The notes beneath the pieces were generated by a model that saw only the letters and a program-made list of their open reading frames with translations, ran no database searches and was not told the origin of the DNA. Both the position numbers and the translations under genes were made by a program. From Spirogloea muscicola (taxonomy: Eukaryota; Streptophyta; Zygnematophyceae; Spirogloeales; Spirogloeaceae), in contig WELB01000083.1 of assembly GCA_009602725.1 (NCBI GenBank), positions 123,830-137,986 on the forward strand: DNA of 14,157 nucleotides, written 5' to 3'. This document shows, piece by piece, positions 7,901 through 13,783 of this stretch (position 1 is the first letter of the stretch; every line of letters starts with the position of its first letter).

Positions 7901-10900
7901 ACCGCAACCTGAAGAGAGATACATAGGTCTGACGGCTGGCAGTGGCTGCGCAAAGCCACCAGTCTGTGATCCTAAGCCCTCTCCCAGAATCCTGGACTGT
8001 AGACCCTGAACCTGGATCTCAATAAGCTCGTCTTCAATGTGCAAGGACAAGGCCGCAACAAAGTTACATATAGTGGTTGACATGTACGTTGCCAGGCCTG
8101 GTACAACAATCTCAGAACCTTCCATATATGTCCTATATTCATTAGCAAAGCTGAGTCCTGAAGCACTCAGTCTCACCTCAGCGGCAGGTCAGGGAGGCGG
8201 TGCGGCTCGCCGACCTCCAGACTCACCAGCGGGCCGGCAGCCGCAGGCCACTCGCCCTCGCACTCCAAGCTCACTGCATCGATGAACATTGTCACGCCGC
8301 TTCCCGCACCATTGCCACTGGCTGGCAGCACATTCTGCAGCAGTCAGCCAGGATCGATTTTGCAGGGCCTCAAAGGCTAACCCACACTTGCAAGCCACTC
8401 CAGCACTTATGATCAGCCAAAGCAAATTGAAATGGGTGCTCGATGCAGATCCTCATCCGCACCGCAATAGTTATTTTACAATGTCAACCGGGGGCTGACC
8501 TCAACAAGGACGCAGATGAGGTCGCTCATATCGCACTCAGCGGCGAAGCTCTCGATTGTCAGAGGCATCAGGACTGCGACGTGCCGCACCCACTTCCGAC
8601 CGGGGGTGTGCAGCCCGTCAAGCCCCCACTGCACCGCCACCGTGCTATCATCAGATTGCGGTCATGCCTGTCCCTTTTGCCTGTTCAGCGAGCACAAGCA
8701 GAAGCTTGTAGCCAGACGTATAGGATAAGAACTTGCATGCCGTTCCTGGTGATACTGTGCCCTTGATGCAGCACTGCAATGATGTCACTAAGCTCCATGA
8801 AGGCAAGGAAACATGAAATGAGTGTCTACGAAGACGATGGAAATATCACGCTACCATGTCTGGCAGGTCTCTGCAGGAAGGGCTTTGTAGTATGTTGCTG
8901 CAGTTGAGGGTTACGGCACCTGTGCAGCAAAGCGCTGGGGATCTAGCGTGTGGCCTCGAAATGACAGCAGGCCCTCATTGCCGACACCGTCGGGTGTGTA
9001 AAGAGCGCGCCCACCGAGCTCGTCGTCAAGGTACAGAGGCGGCGAGACGGTGCCAGAGGTGGAGCTCGACTTGCTGCCAGTCGGGAGGCGGAGCGATGCC
9101 GCAAGGCCAGCTGCGGCAGCTGCAGCGGTCGGGCGTGGCGGCGAGGGAGCCGAGCTGGTGGAGGAGAACGAGAAGCCGGCGAGGGAGGAGAAGCTGGGGG
9201 TTGAGGAGGACATCGGAAGGGACGCGGGCGGCGGCGACGCGCGCCCGGCGCTGGCGGCGGCAGCTGCCGCTGTGTCCAGCGGCAAGGCCGTCGAGGCGAC
9301 TTCAAGCGGCAGAAGCCAGCGCAAGAGGTTGAGGTCCGCGAGCGACTCGTCCATGGAGTCGCCGCCGCTGTCACTGCGCTCGTACTGGAGCACCTCCAAG
9401 ACTGCGTCGCTGCCCACAAAGCTGCTTGCCACCACAACCTGGAGCACGATCTGCAGTTCCGGCAGGCCAGGCTGACCCATGTGAGATGATAATTTAATGA
9501 TGCAACTTGATGTAGTGCTGCACATCCTGAGCGCTGCATGCTGCATCATGATCGTAAGTCTAGAGGTGGTCAAGAAGTCGTACGACGACGTCGCCATTGG
9601 GAAGGGCAGACATCGATGCTGCGCGGGTGAGGCCGCCGGCAGCACCATGCTCCGCTGCAGGGCCTTCGGCAACTAGCGGCGTGCACCCGTGATGCAGCGC
9701 TGTGCGGACGCTCCCCAGCGCGCCTCCGCCGGGCGCGGCCGACGCCGCCGAAGCCGCTGCCGCCGCCGCCGCCACCGTCGGGGCCTCACGTCCCTCTGCT
9801 GCAATAGCTGCCGCTGCTGCCGTTGCAAAGGCACTGCCACTTTCTCTTGGGCTCTTCCAGCTGCAAGGCCAAATTTAAGTTGTCTAACATACCAATTCCT
9901 GATTGCACTAGACTTTCACGACAAACGCCTATACTTTGGACGTCTTAACAAGCTTGGCTGCAATAAGACGGACCTATGAGGCACACTGTCAGGACAACTG
10001 TCTGATGCAGCCGTGAGCACTTGAGTTGTGATGCTCTGCAAGAAGCTCAGCCGCTGCGAATATTTCTGAAGACAATAATTTGAAGAAACAAACTGAAGAT
10101 GAGCTGAAACGGCCTTGATGACCTACACATGAATCTTAGCTGTTTCAGTGGTGGCTCATAAGCATCATGCTGAGAACTTTGACTAATGTCAGTGCACAAG
10201 TAGGAAGCACAGATTCGCTGTGCTATACTCCATCAGGAAGCTCCCCCTGTACAGATGTGTTCATGCCAGCTCCTCACCCGACGCGCGTGGAGGGATAGCC
10301 ATCCGGCGACGTGAGCCGCACATGGAAGACCGAGCGCGCCGCAGACTCCAGGGCCGCGCGGCTGGCCTCAGCGAATGCCTCGTCCCGTATCAACGCCTGA
10401 CTGCGGCTCGCCATGTCGCGACGCTCCAGGACCTGAGGGCTGTTCTGCAGGTACACCGTGCTGCTGCAGGCGCAGCGGGCGGGCCGGCGCAGGCAAGGAT
10501 GAGAACGAAGGCCAGTGGCAAGGCAGAGGGAGGCCACAGTGGCCTTCGCATGGCCACCTGGGACCTCTGCAGCAGTGCCCACCTCGTCCTCCTCACGAAC
10601 GTATGCTCAGGGAGCTTCGCTGCGGCCCCTGTTGACTGCTGCTGCTTTGCGGGGCTCAGGTACACGACGATCCGCAGCTGCTCCCCAGCAAACACGAAGT
10701 CCCGGGCCCGAGGGACGATGGCGGCCACCTCCGCAGGCGCGCTGCTGGCCACCAGATCCGGCAGCGGGCCTGCGGCAAGACAAAGAGCGCCATGAAATCA
10801 CATGAGCAGCAATGGCTGCGGTAGGCCACGTGAGGACTGCGCTCGCCTGAGGAAGCAGCTGAGGGATTTCCAAGAAGTAATTGCAGTCAAGGATCTGCGC

Positions 10901-11344
10901 TTTCGTGGAGTCCTTTGATCTTAATGCAGGGCCGAGCAAGCCATTGTTGCTGCGTCTAGGAATCTGAAGATTGTTGAGAAGCGGCAGGCCATCACCTTGC
11001 GGCAGGATGACGCCACCCTCGTCGAGGCCCACCACTCGGTGGCCCTCGATGGGCATCCGGGCCCTGCCGCCACTGCGGGCGCCGCCGCCCTCACTGTGGC
11101 TGGCCTGCGCGCCACCTATCCACAGAGCAGCGGCCAGCAGAGCGAATGAGCAGCGCCCACTTAGCTTAATTGACCATTATGAGTTGGGCAAGCTCTCAAA
11201 CGATGCAATAAGAGTGGCACCTGCACTGGCTCGGCTGTCCATGGCAGCGGCCAACGGCAATGGCTCGCCATTGTTGGTGCTGCCAGTCGACGGAGGCTGC
11301 TGGGCGAGATCGCTGGCGGAGCCCACGCGGGTGAGGTATTGCAT
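4877..11344 (-). CDS. TRIPP: TRIPP-like TRAPPII-associated protein, complete 14-exon gene
   Basis: In Arabidopsis, TRIPP is a component of the TRAPPII membrane-trafficking complex acting around the trans-Golgi network; its own biochemical activity is not established. Exons: 11344-11221, 11115-10996, 10769-10597, 10444-10278, 9860-9584, 9450-8920, 8628-8500, 8334-8177, 7735-7539, 7184-7027, 6553-6381, 5830-5603, 5289-5186, 4971-4877. They total 2634 nt: 877 codons plus TGA, close to the plant length (about 840 from memory). All introns are GT-AG and all phases agree. Motifs in order: FVFAGEQLRIVVYLS, VLEVLQYER, LRWLLPLE, GNEGLLSFRG, LHTPGRKW, ESFAAECDMSDLICV, GEQHSFVLRS, ATNLTSEELHLTLLAP, YLWLQSVAP, ELLPLVDGIITLDTLHV and FIPEKPLQIYA. 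There is no signal peptide or membrane segment. An acidic C-terminal tail is unlike the plant ending I remember. Identity is by recalled motifs, not by search. Confidence 0.87.
5186..5289 (-). CDS. TRIPP: TRIPP exon 13: ELLPLVDGIITLDTLHV
   Basis: Acceptor ACTGGCAG|CAAAGT, donor CAGCGAG|GTGGGC. ELLPLVDGIITLDTLHV is nearly identical to the plant block ELLPLTDGIITLDTLQI and anchors the assignment. Confidence 0.94.
5290..5602 (-). other. TRIPP intron 12 (313 bp)
   Basis: No feature recognised inside. Open frames here do not resemble the family. Confidence 0.65.
5603..5830 (-). CDS. TRIPP: TRIPP exon 12: SYLWLQSVAPMG
   Basis: Acceptor AAGTCAG|TGAGCC (pairs with donor 6381) or CCTGCAG|GTGAAC starting at 5819 (pairs with donor 6418). 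Both keep the frame and differ by 16 residues in total. Donor ATGGG|GTATAC. SYLWLQSVAPMG matches plant THLWLQSRVPLG. Confidence 0.87.
5831..6380 (-). other. TRIPP intron 11 (550 bp, longest)
   Basis: No gene or RNA recognised. Weak CCCTA-type motifs lie near 5940-5960. Confidence 0.7.
6381..6553 (-). CDS. TRIPP: TRIPP exon 11: ATNLTSEELHLTLLAP
   Basis: Acceptor GCATGCAG|GCTGTG, phase 0. ATNLTSEELHLTLLAPVSL is one of the strongest family matches. Two donors fit: CACCG|GTATGC ending at 6381 (used here) or GCCAC|GTACCG ending at 6418. Confidence 0.88.
6554..7026 (-). other. TRIPP intron 10 (473 bp)
   Basis: AT-richer than the exons. A short direct repeat, GAAGCCTACTRCAGGCAG, occurs twice in tandem at about 6782-6818. 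Nothing else was recognised. Confidence 0.7.
7027..7184 (-). CDS. TRIPP: TRIPP exon 10: LLFRHHLSW...DVLLSV
   Basis: Acceptor CCGTGCAG|AGTCGA, donor TCCCAG|GTAAGA. SLLFRHHLSWSPRPRRDVLL matches the plant KLFF...SWRPRISRDLL segment. A Ser/Thr-rich stretch follows. Confidence 0.9.
7185..7538 (-). other. TRIPP intron 9 (354 bp)
   Basis: No repeat of the LINE-tail type and no recognised feature. Confidence 0.7.
7539..7735 (-). CDS. TRIPP: TRIPP exon 9: GEQHSFVLRS
   Basis: Acceptor CCTGGCAG|GCCGGG completes an Arg codon. Donor CACTCTG|GTCAGG, phase 1. It carries PGEQHSFVLRS, a Gln/Arg-rich linker and QFSVLLSCR. Confidence 0.9.
7736..8176 (-). other. TRIPP intron 8 (441 bp) containing telomere-like repeats
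   Basis: Holds the array at 7780-7860 and weaker CCTAAGCCCT/CCCTGAACC motifs near 7970-8015. Otherwise no feature. Confidence 0.7.
7780..7860. repeat. Telomere-like array in TRIPP intron 8
   Basis: AAACCCTAAACCCTTAACC, CTGAACCCTAAACCCGAGA and CTCTAACCCTC are spaced over 80 bp, with two perfect adjacent CCCTAAA units at the start. Confidence 0.75.
8177..8334 (-). CDS. TRIPP: TRIPP exon 8: MFIDAVSLECE
   Basis: Acceptor CTGCTGCAG|AATGTG, donor CTGAG|GTGAGA (phase 2). MFIDAVSLECEGEWP and HRLPDLPLR match the plant LYLDAIT and HNLPNLALR segments. Confidence 0.9.
8500..8628 (-). CDS. TRIPP: TRIPP exon 7: LHTPGRKW
   Basis: This exon is 43 codons in phase 0, with acceptor GCGGTGCAG|TGGGGG and donor GTTGAG|GTCAGC. 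WGLDGLHTPGRKW and IESFAAECDMSDLICV match plant GLEGIYIPGRRW and IHSFAADCNTDDLLCV. No Met-initiated frame covers it well. Confidence 0.92.
8920..9450 (-). CDS. TRIPP: TRIPP exon 6, the largest
   Basis: This exon is 177 codons in phase 0, with acceptor GAACTGCAG|ATCGTG and donor GCACAG|GTGCCG. It carries VLEVLQYER, LLRWLLPLE, a long Ser/Pro/Ala low-complexity insert and GNEGLLSFRGHTLDPQRF. The plant protein has a Ser/Pro-rich insert at the same point. Confidence 0.92.
9584..9860 (-). CDS. TRIPP: TRIPP exon 5: Ala-rich linker and SALPNGDVV
   Basis: Acceptor CCTTGCAG|CTGGAAG, donor GACGTCGTC|GTACGA. It opens with WKSPRES, runs through a long Ala-rich linker and ends with SALPNGDVV, the counterpart of plant SLSNGDIVV. 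Confidence 0.85.
9861..10277 (-). other. TRIPP intron 4 (417 bp)
   Basis: AT-rich relative to the flanking exons. No repeat or RNA feature was recognised. Confidence 0.7.
10278..10444 (-). CDS. TRIPP: TRIPP exon 4: AARSVFHVRL
   Basis: Acceptor TACCTGCAG|AACAGC; a second in-phase acceptor (CCTCAG|GTCCTG) lies 12 bp later. Donor GTCGG|GTGAGG. AALESAARSVFHVRLTSPDG parallels the plant SxFFVRIxESxDP segment. Confidence 0.8.
10597..10769 (-). CDS. TRIPP: TRIPP exon 3: FVFAGEQLRIVVYLS
   Basis: Acceptor TTGCCGCAG|GCCCGC, donor TTC|GTGAGG (phase 0). FVFAGEQLRIVVYLSPAKQ corresponds to the plant FVFPGEQ...LSAYKQ block, preceded by PLPDL (plant ELPEDL). Confidence 0.88.
10996..11115 (-). CDS. TRIPP: TRIPP exon 2
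   Basis: Acceptor GTGGATAG|GTGGCG fits the phase-1 donor of exon 1, whereas GCGCAG|GCC would not. It encodes a Gly/Ser/Arg-rich linker and then RMPIEGHRVVGLDEGGVILP. Donor CAAG|GTGATG, phase 1. Confidence 0.75.
11221..11344 (-). CDS. TRIPP: TRIPP exon 1 with start codon
   Basis: ATG at 11344-11342 opens MQYLTRVGSASDLAQQ, resembling the plant start (MNFLMRS type: Met, aromatic-Leu, Arg). Donor AGTGCAG|GTGCCA, phase 1. Telomere-like sequence lies just upstream. Confidence 0.8.
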
Positions 11345-11354
11345 ACTCGCCGGG

Positions 11355-11412
11355 TCCAGGGTTCAGGGTTCGGGTTTGGAGAATTAGGGTTCTGAGATTT
11401 GAGGTTTAGGAT
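11355..11412. repeat. Telomere-like array just upstream of the TRIPP start codon
   Basis: The plus strand reads CCAGGGTTCAGGGTTCGGGT, then AATTAGGGTTCTGAG and GAGGTTTAGG. It ends about 10 bp from the ATG, so it lies in the 5' UTR or promoter. A telo-box-like regulatory role is conceivable but not shown. Confidence 0.65.
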
Positions 11413-11939
11413 CGAGGGAGGGCGATGCAGCTCGGCGGCCTGCGAGCCGGAGCACGTAGCTCACGGTGCACAAGCCGCACCAATGGGCGCCAACACTGTG
11501 GCCATCCTCCCAGCGCTGTCGCCGAAAAATACGGGTCGCTCACAGCTACTGCAGCTGAGCAGCGACCGCGCCTGCGCAAGTGCCGCATCCGGCAGCTGCG
11601 GCAGGGCGCTGCCGCATGGACCTTATGGACCTTATGGACGCTACTTAGTGCAGCGATTGCTGGGCCGTGTGAAGTCAGTCGCAGCGCCTGCATCGCCGGC
11701 TGCAGCCAGTGCCGTGAGCCGGCAGAAGCTGAAAGCCCTGCTGTCCAAGCCAAGAGCGGCGACCCTCGGCGGGACTGCTGGGTGGTGCTGGCGACATAGC
11801 CTGCTGCTGGAGGCAGCTGCCGCGGCTCCCTGGGGGCCTGGTCAGAGGCGGCAGGCCCGAGAAGGTGAGGGGGGATGGCAGCCTAGGCGGCGAAGAGTGT
11901 GGGCTGCTGGGGAGAATGAAACAGCGCTTCCGATTTACG
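11413..11939. other. Unassigned GC-rich stretch upstream of TRIPP
   Basis: Long open frames exist on both strands (up to about 190 codons on the plus strand), but none shows a domain I recognise and the composition is Ala/Arg-rich. It may be the TRIPP promoter and 5' UTR, or decayed transposon coding sequence. A GGACCTTAT nonamer is tandemly repeated at about 11618-11638. Confidence 0.4.
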
Positions 11940-12025
11940 GCAATGGCTGTGAGTGGAAAACAACGTTGATGTGAATGGCCAGCCCACTTCCAGGAGCCTA
12001 GTTACTGAGCGGGTCAATCTACTGT
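11940..12025 (-). repeat. Degenerate LINE-derived fragment
   Basis: AATGGCTGTGAGTGG and GTGAATGGCCAGCCCAC are halves of the tail hairpin separated by an insertion. The minus-strand frame LTRSVTRLLEVG near 11990-12025 resembles LTRYLETRS of remnant B. Confidence 0.45.
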
Positions 12026-12063
12026 AGGTTATGTAGGTCTTAAGATGTGCTTGCCTTTGTACT

Positions 12064-12179
12064 AGCCTCTTCAGGCCCCGCAGTCGCTGCTTGGCTCGTA
12101 GTTTGGCCCCTTCGAACCTTGTCAATTCTTTTCGGGCTGGCTTCTCACAGCCCTTGCCCCCATTGGGAGAGCCACTTCT
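12064..12179 (+). repeat. 116-bp LINE-tail/SINE-like repeat, copy 1
   Basis: Starts AGCCTCTTCAGGCCCCGCAG and ends GGGAGAGCCACTTCT. It contains GTCAATTCTTTT and the GGGCTGG...CACAGCCC hairpin. It matches 12549-12664 with a single difference (G at 12093, A in the other copy). Confidence 0.9.
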
Positions 12180-12225
12180 ACTTTGTACTAGGCCATTTGG
12201 CCTTCGTTTGTTTCAAATACACGAA

Positions 12226-12267
12226 GTTTTCTTCTCTGACCTGAGGCTGCTTAGCAGGGGTTACTGA
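12226..12267 (+). pseudogene. LINE polyprotein 3' remnant (copy C)
   Basis: The plus-strand frame reads VFFSDLRLLSRGY then TGA. About 30 bp around the end match the right-edge copy almost exactly in inverse orientation. Confidence 0.7.
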
Positions 12268-12294
12268 GTAATACATAGCTGCTTTGTTTCTTCA

Positions 12295-12370
12295 GCAAGC
12301 GCGGCCAGATTCTTGTTGTGCTTGTCCTTTGTTCATTCTTTTTTGAGCTGGCTTTTCCCAGCCCCTATGG
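12295..12370 (+). repeat. LINE-tail hairpin unit (3' tail of copy C)
   Basis: GCAAGCGCGGCCAGATT is followed by CTTGTCCTTTGTTCATTCTT and the GAGCTGGCTTTTCCCAGCCC hairpin. It follows the stop of copy C as its 3' UTR. The same TTTGTTCATTCTTTT occurs after the stop of the right-edge copy. Confidence 0.75.
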
Positions 12371-12452
12371 GTAGTTTGGCCCCTTCGAACCTTGTCAATT
12401 CTTTTCGGGCTGGCTTCTCACAGCCCTTGCCCCCATTGGGAGAGCCACTTCT
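12371..12452 (+). repeat. 82-bp copy of the same repeat, copy 2
   Basis: Identical by eye to the last 82 bp of the unit at 12064-12179, but lacking its first 34 bp. The shared part begins GTAGTTTGGCCCCTTCGAAC. Confidence 0.9.
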
Positions 12453-12465
12453 TCTTCCTATCGCA

Positions 12466-12537
12466 GATGCAAGCGCGGCCAGATTAACTGGTGGCTGGGA
12501 GAGGCCAGCCCAAAAGAATGGACAAGGTCTGGAGGAG
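12466..12537 (-). repeat. LINE-tail unit, second subtype, inverted
   Basis: On the minus strand, CTTGTCCATTCTTTTGGGCT is followed by the GGCTGGCCTCTCCCAGCC hairpin and CACCAGTTAATCTGGCC. It lies between two plus-strand units, giving an inverted repeat. It closely matches 13196-13258. Confidence 0.8.
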
Positions 12538-12548
12538 TCGGAGTGCTA

Positions 12549-12664
12549 AGCCTCTTCAGGCCCCGCAGTCGCTGCTTAGCTCGTAGTTTGGCCCCTTCGA
12601 ACCTTGTCAATTCTTTTCGGGCTGGCTTCTCACAGCCCTTGCCCCCATTGGGAGAGCCACTTCT
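12549..12664 (+). repeat. 116-bp LINE-tail/SINE-like repeat, copy 3
   Basis: Differs from 12064-12179 at one position over 116 bp. It is followed by TCTAAGGACTGAGACAGGG, unlike the flank of the other copy. Confidence 0.9.
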
Positions 12665-12716
12665 TCTAAGGACTGAGACAGGGAGCAAGCGCACTGAGAC
12701 AGCAGTAAGCGAACTC

Positions 12717-13016
12717 TCAGGAACCTCTCGTCAGTAGATGCAAATCTGAGTAGCTAGCAGGCGGAAAGACGTCGCCCTGACGGAAGCCGGAGGCCGCCGC
12801 CAGAGCGCGGCCTGCGCGCAAGTGGACCGCAAAAGCTAGGGACCGCTGCAAAGAGACGGCCAGGCGCATCCGGAAAACTTGGGCGAGGGACCCGGCGACA
12901 TGGAAGCCAGGCTGCTCGCCCTGTTGCCCGTGGCGGCGGGCCGCTGCTCGCCGCGCAAGGCGGTGAAGGAGGTCCAGCCATTTGGCGCCGAAGGCGCCGT
13001 GTACGCCGTGTACGTC
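12717..13016 (-). pseudogene. LINE reverse-transcriptase polyprotein 3' remnant (copy D), 100 codons
   Basis: The minus-strand frame is open for 99 codons: VHGAFGAKWLDLLHRLARRA, then GSLAQVFRMRLAVSLQRS, HLRAGRALAAASGFR, SDLHLLTRGS and a stop. It is collinear with the right-edge copy but ends LLTRGS instead of LLSRGY. An in-frame TAG at 13017-13019 and loss of similarity upstream mark the 5' truncation. The GTACACGGC nonamer is duplicated at its start. Confidence 0.8.
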
Positions 13017-13063
13017 CTATCTTCGTGGGCTCAGGTATATCGTATGTGTGGTTTGTGTGTGTA

Positions 13064-13125
13064 GTCCTTTTTCCCATCGAGGATTGGGGCTGGAAAATGC
13101 CAGCCCAGAAAAGAATGAATTTCTG
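13064..13125 (-). repeat. LINE-tail hairpin unit with perfect 7-bp stem
   Basis: GGGCTGGAAAATGCCAGCCC at 13087-13106 is a near-perfect hairpin. AAAAGAATGAA follows on the plus strand, so the unit is in minus orientation. Confidence 0.75.
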
Positions 13126-13142
13126 GCTCCTCTTTCTTTGGC

Positions 13143-13160
13143 ATTGGACATTGTCCATTC
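13143..13160 (+). repeat. Fragment of LINE-tail core
   Basis: TTGTCCATTCTTTTTCC matches the core upstream of the hairpin, but the hairpin does not follow. It is inverted relative to the unit at 13196-13258. Confidence 0.5.
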
Positions 13161-13195
13161 TTTTTCCGCCTCCGTGGCCCAGCGTTTCTTGGTCC

Positions 13196-13258
13196 ACAAG
13201 AGCAAGCCCGGCCAGATTAACTGGTGGCTGGGAGAGGCTAGCCCAAAAGAATGGACAC
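13196..13258 (-). repeat. LINE-tail unit, second subtype
   Basis: Shares about 55 bp with 12466-12537, including GGCCAGATTAACTGGTGGCT and AGCCCAAAAGAATGGACA, with few differences. Confidence 0.8.
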
Positions 13259-13296
13259 AGCGTGCGCTGGAGCAGGCGGTGGTGGAGGTAGACACG

Positions 13297-13479
13297 GGTG
13301 TGCTGCCTTTGCTGCCATATCATAGAATGCGGCTCTCGCTTTGTTTACTGCGCTCGCAAGCATTGGCTCTTCATCAACGTGCAGGGCGGGCTCTAAGTCA
13401 GGCCTCCGGCTTTCGTGGCGGCGCTCCAGCTCCCCAAGTTAGCTTGTCCGATTTGTTTGTGCTCTCCCGTGGGTACTAA
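13297..13479 (+). pseudogene. LINE polyprotein 3' remnant (copy E)
   Basis: The plus-strand frame reads YHRMRLSLCLLRSQALALHQ, RAGRALSQASGFRGG, SLSDLFVLSRGY and TAA. It is collinear with the last 55 residues of the right-edge copy and points toward it (tail to tail). Upstream in-frame sequence is translated tail repeat, not LINE coding. Confidence 0.75.
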
Positions 13480-13703
13480 TGTCACCTTAGGCACCTTAGT
13501 TTAGGTCTCTGTATTATGTAGCCTTGTTTAATTTGCACTCGCCTCTGCTTGAACTGTGTATTGGCTTGAATTGGCCTCCCTTCTCATTTCATGCGCCCCG
13601 CGCGCCTTTGTTTTTCCAGGCGTCGCCACGCTCCGCCCACCAGGAGCTGCTCACGGTGCACCCGGACCTGGCGGGCCAGGCGGTCTCCTTTGCCCAGAAA
13701 AGA
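13480..13703. other. Unassigned stretch between converging LINE ends
   Basis: Presumably 3' UTR of copy E plus a GC-rich block (about 13618-13690) following CCTTTGTTTTTCCAG. That block is open in both directions but matches no family I recognise. Confidence 0.4.
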
Positions 13704-13783
13704 ATGAACAAAGGACGAGAAGGGGCCAGGGGAAGTACGAAGAACAACAAGCACAGAAAAGAAACGAAGCAGGTACGAAGCAC
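13704..13783 (-). repeat. 3' tail of the right-edge LINE (copy F)
   Basis: Directly after the copy F stop, the minus strand reads a T-rich segment and then GGCCCCTTCTCGTCC and TTTGTTCATTCTTTTCTGGG. This links the dispersed tail units to the LINE coding end. Confidence 0.75.

Noticed and set aside
8856-9475. Long plus-strand frames (140-158 codons)
   Set aside because: Antisense to TRIPP exon 6 and made of Arg/Ala/Gly-rich reverse translation of its low-complexity insert.
11116-11175. Signal-peptide-like stretch SFALLAAALWIGGAQA before TRIPP exon 2
   Set aside because: It has no initiating Met and lies in intron 1 under the phase-consistent model. The pyrimidine-rich tract explains the hydrophobic translation.
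11399-11974. Plus-strand 191-codon frame upstream of TRIPP
   Set aside because: Ala/Arg-rich with no recognisable domain. It starts inside a telomere-like array and ends inside LINE debris, so it is not supported as a gene.
12879-13064. Plus-strand frame starting MEARLLALLPVAAGR with a plausible donor, resembling a first exon
   Set aside because: It is exactly antisense to the LINE remnant at 12717-13016, whose minus-strand translation is collinear with the right-edge copy, so the plus frame is a shadow.
12982-13290. In-frame upstream extension of the plus-strand LINE copy E
   Set aside because: The extension translates inverted tail repeats and sequence antisense to copy D. Homology to the LINE protein begins only near 13297-13318.
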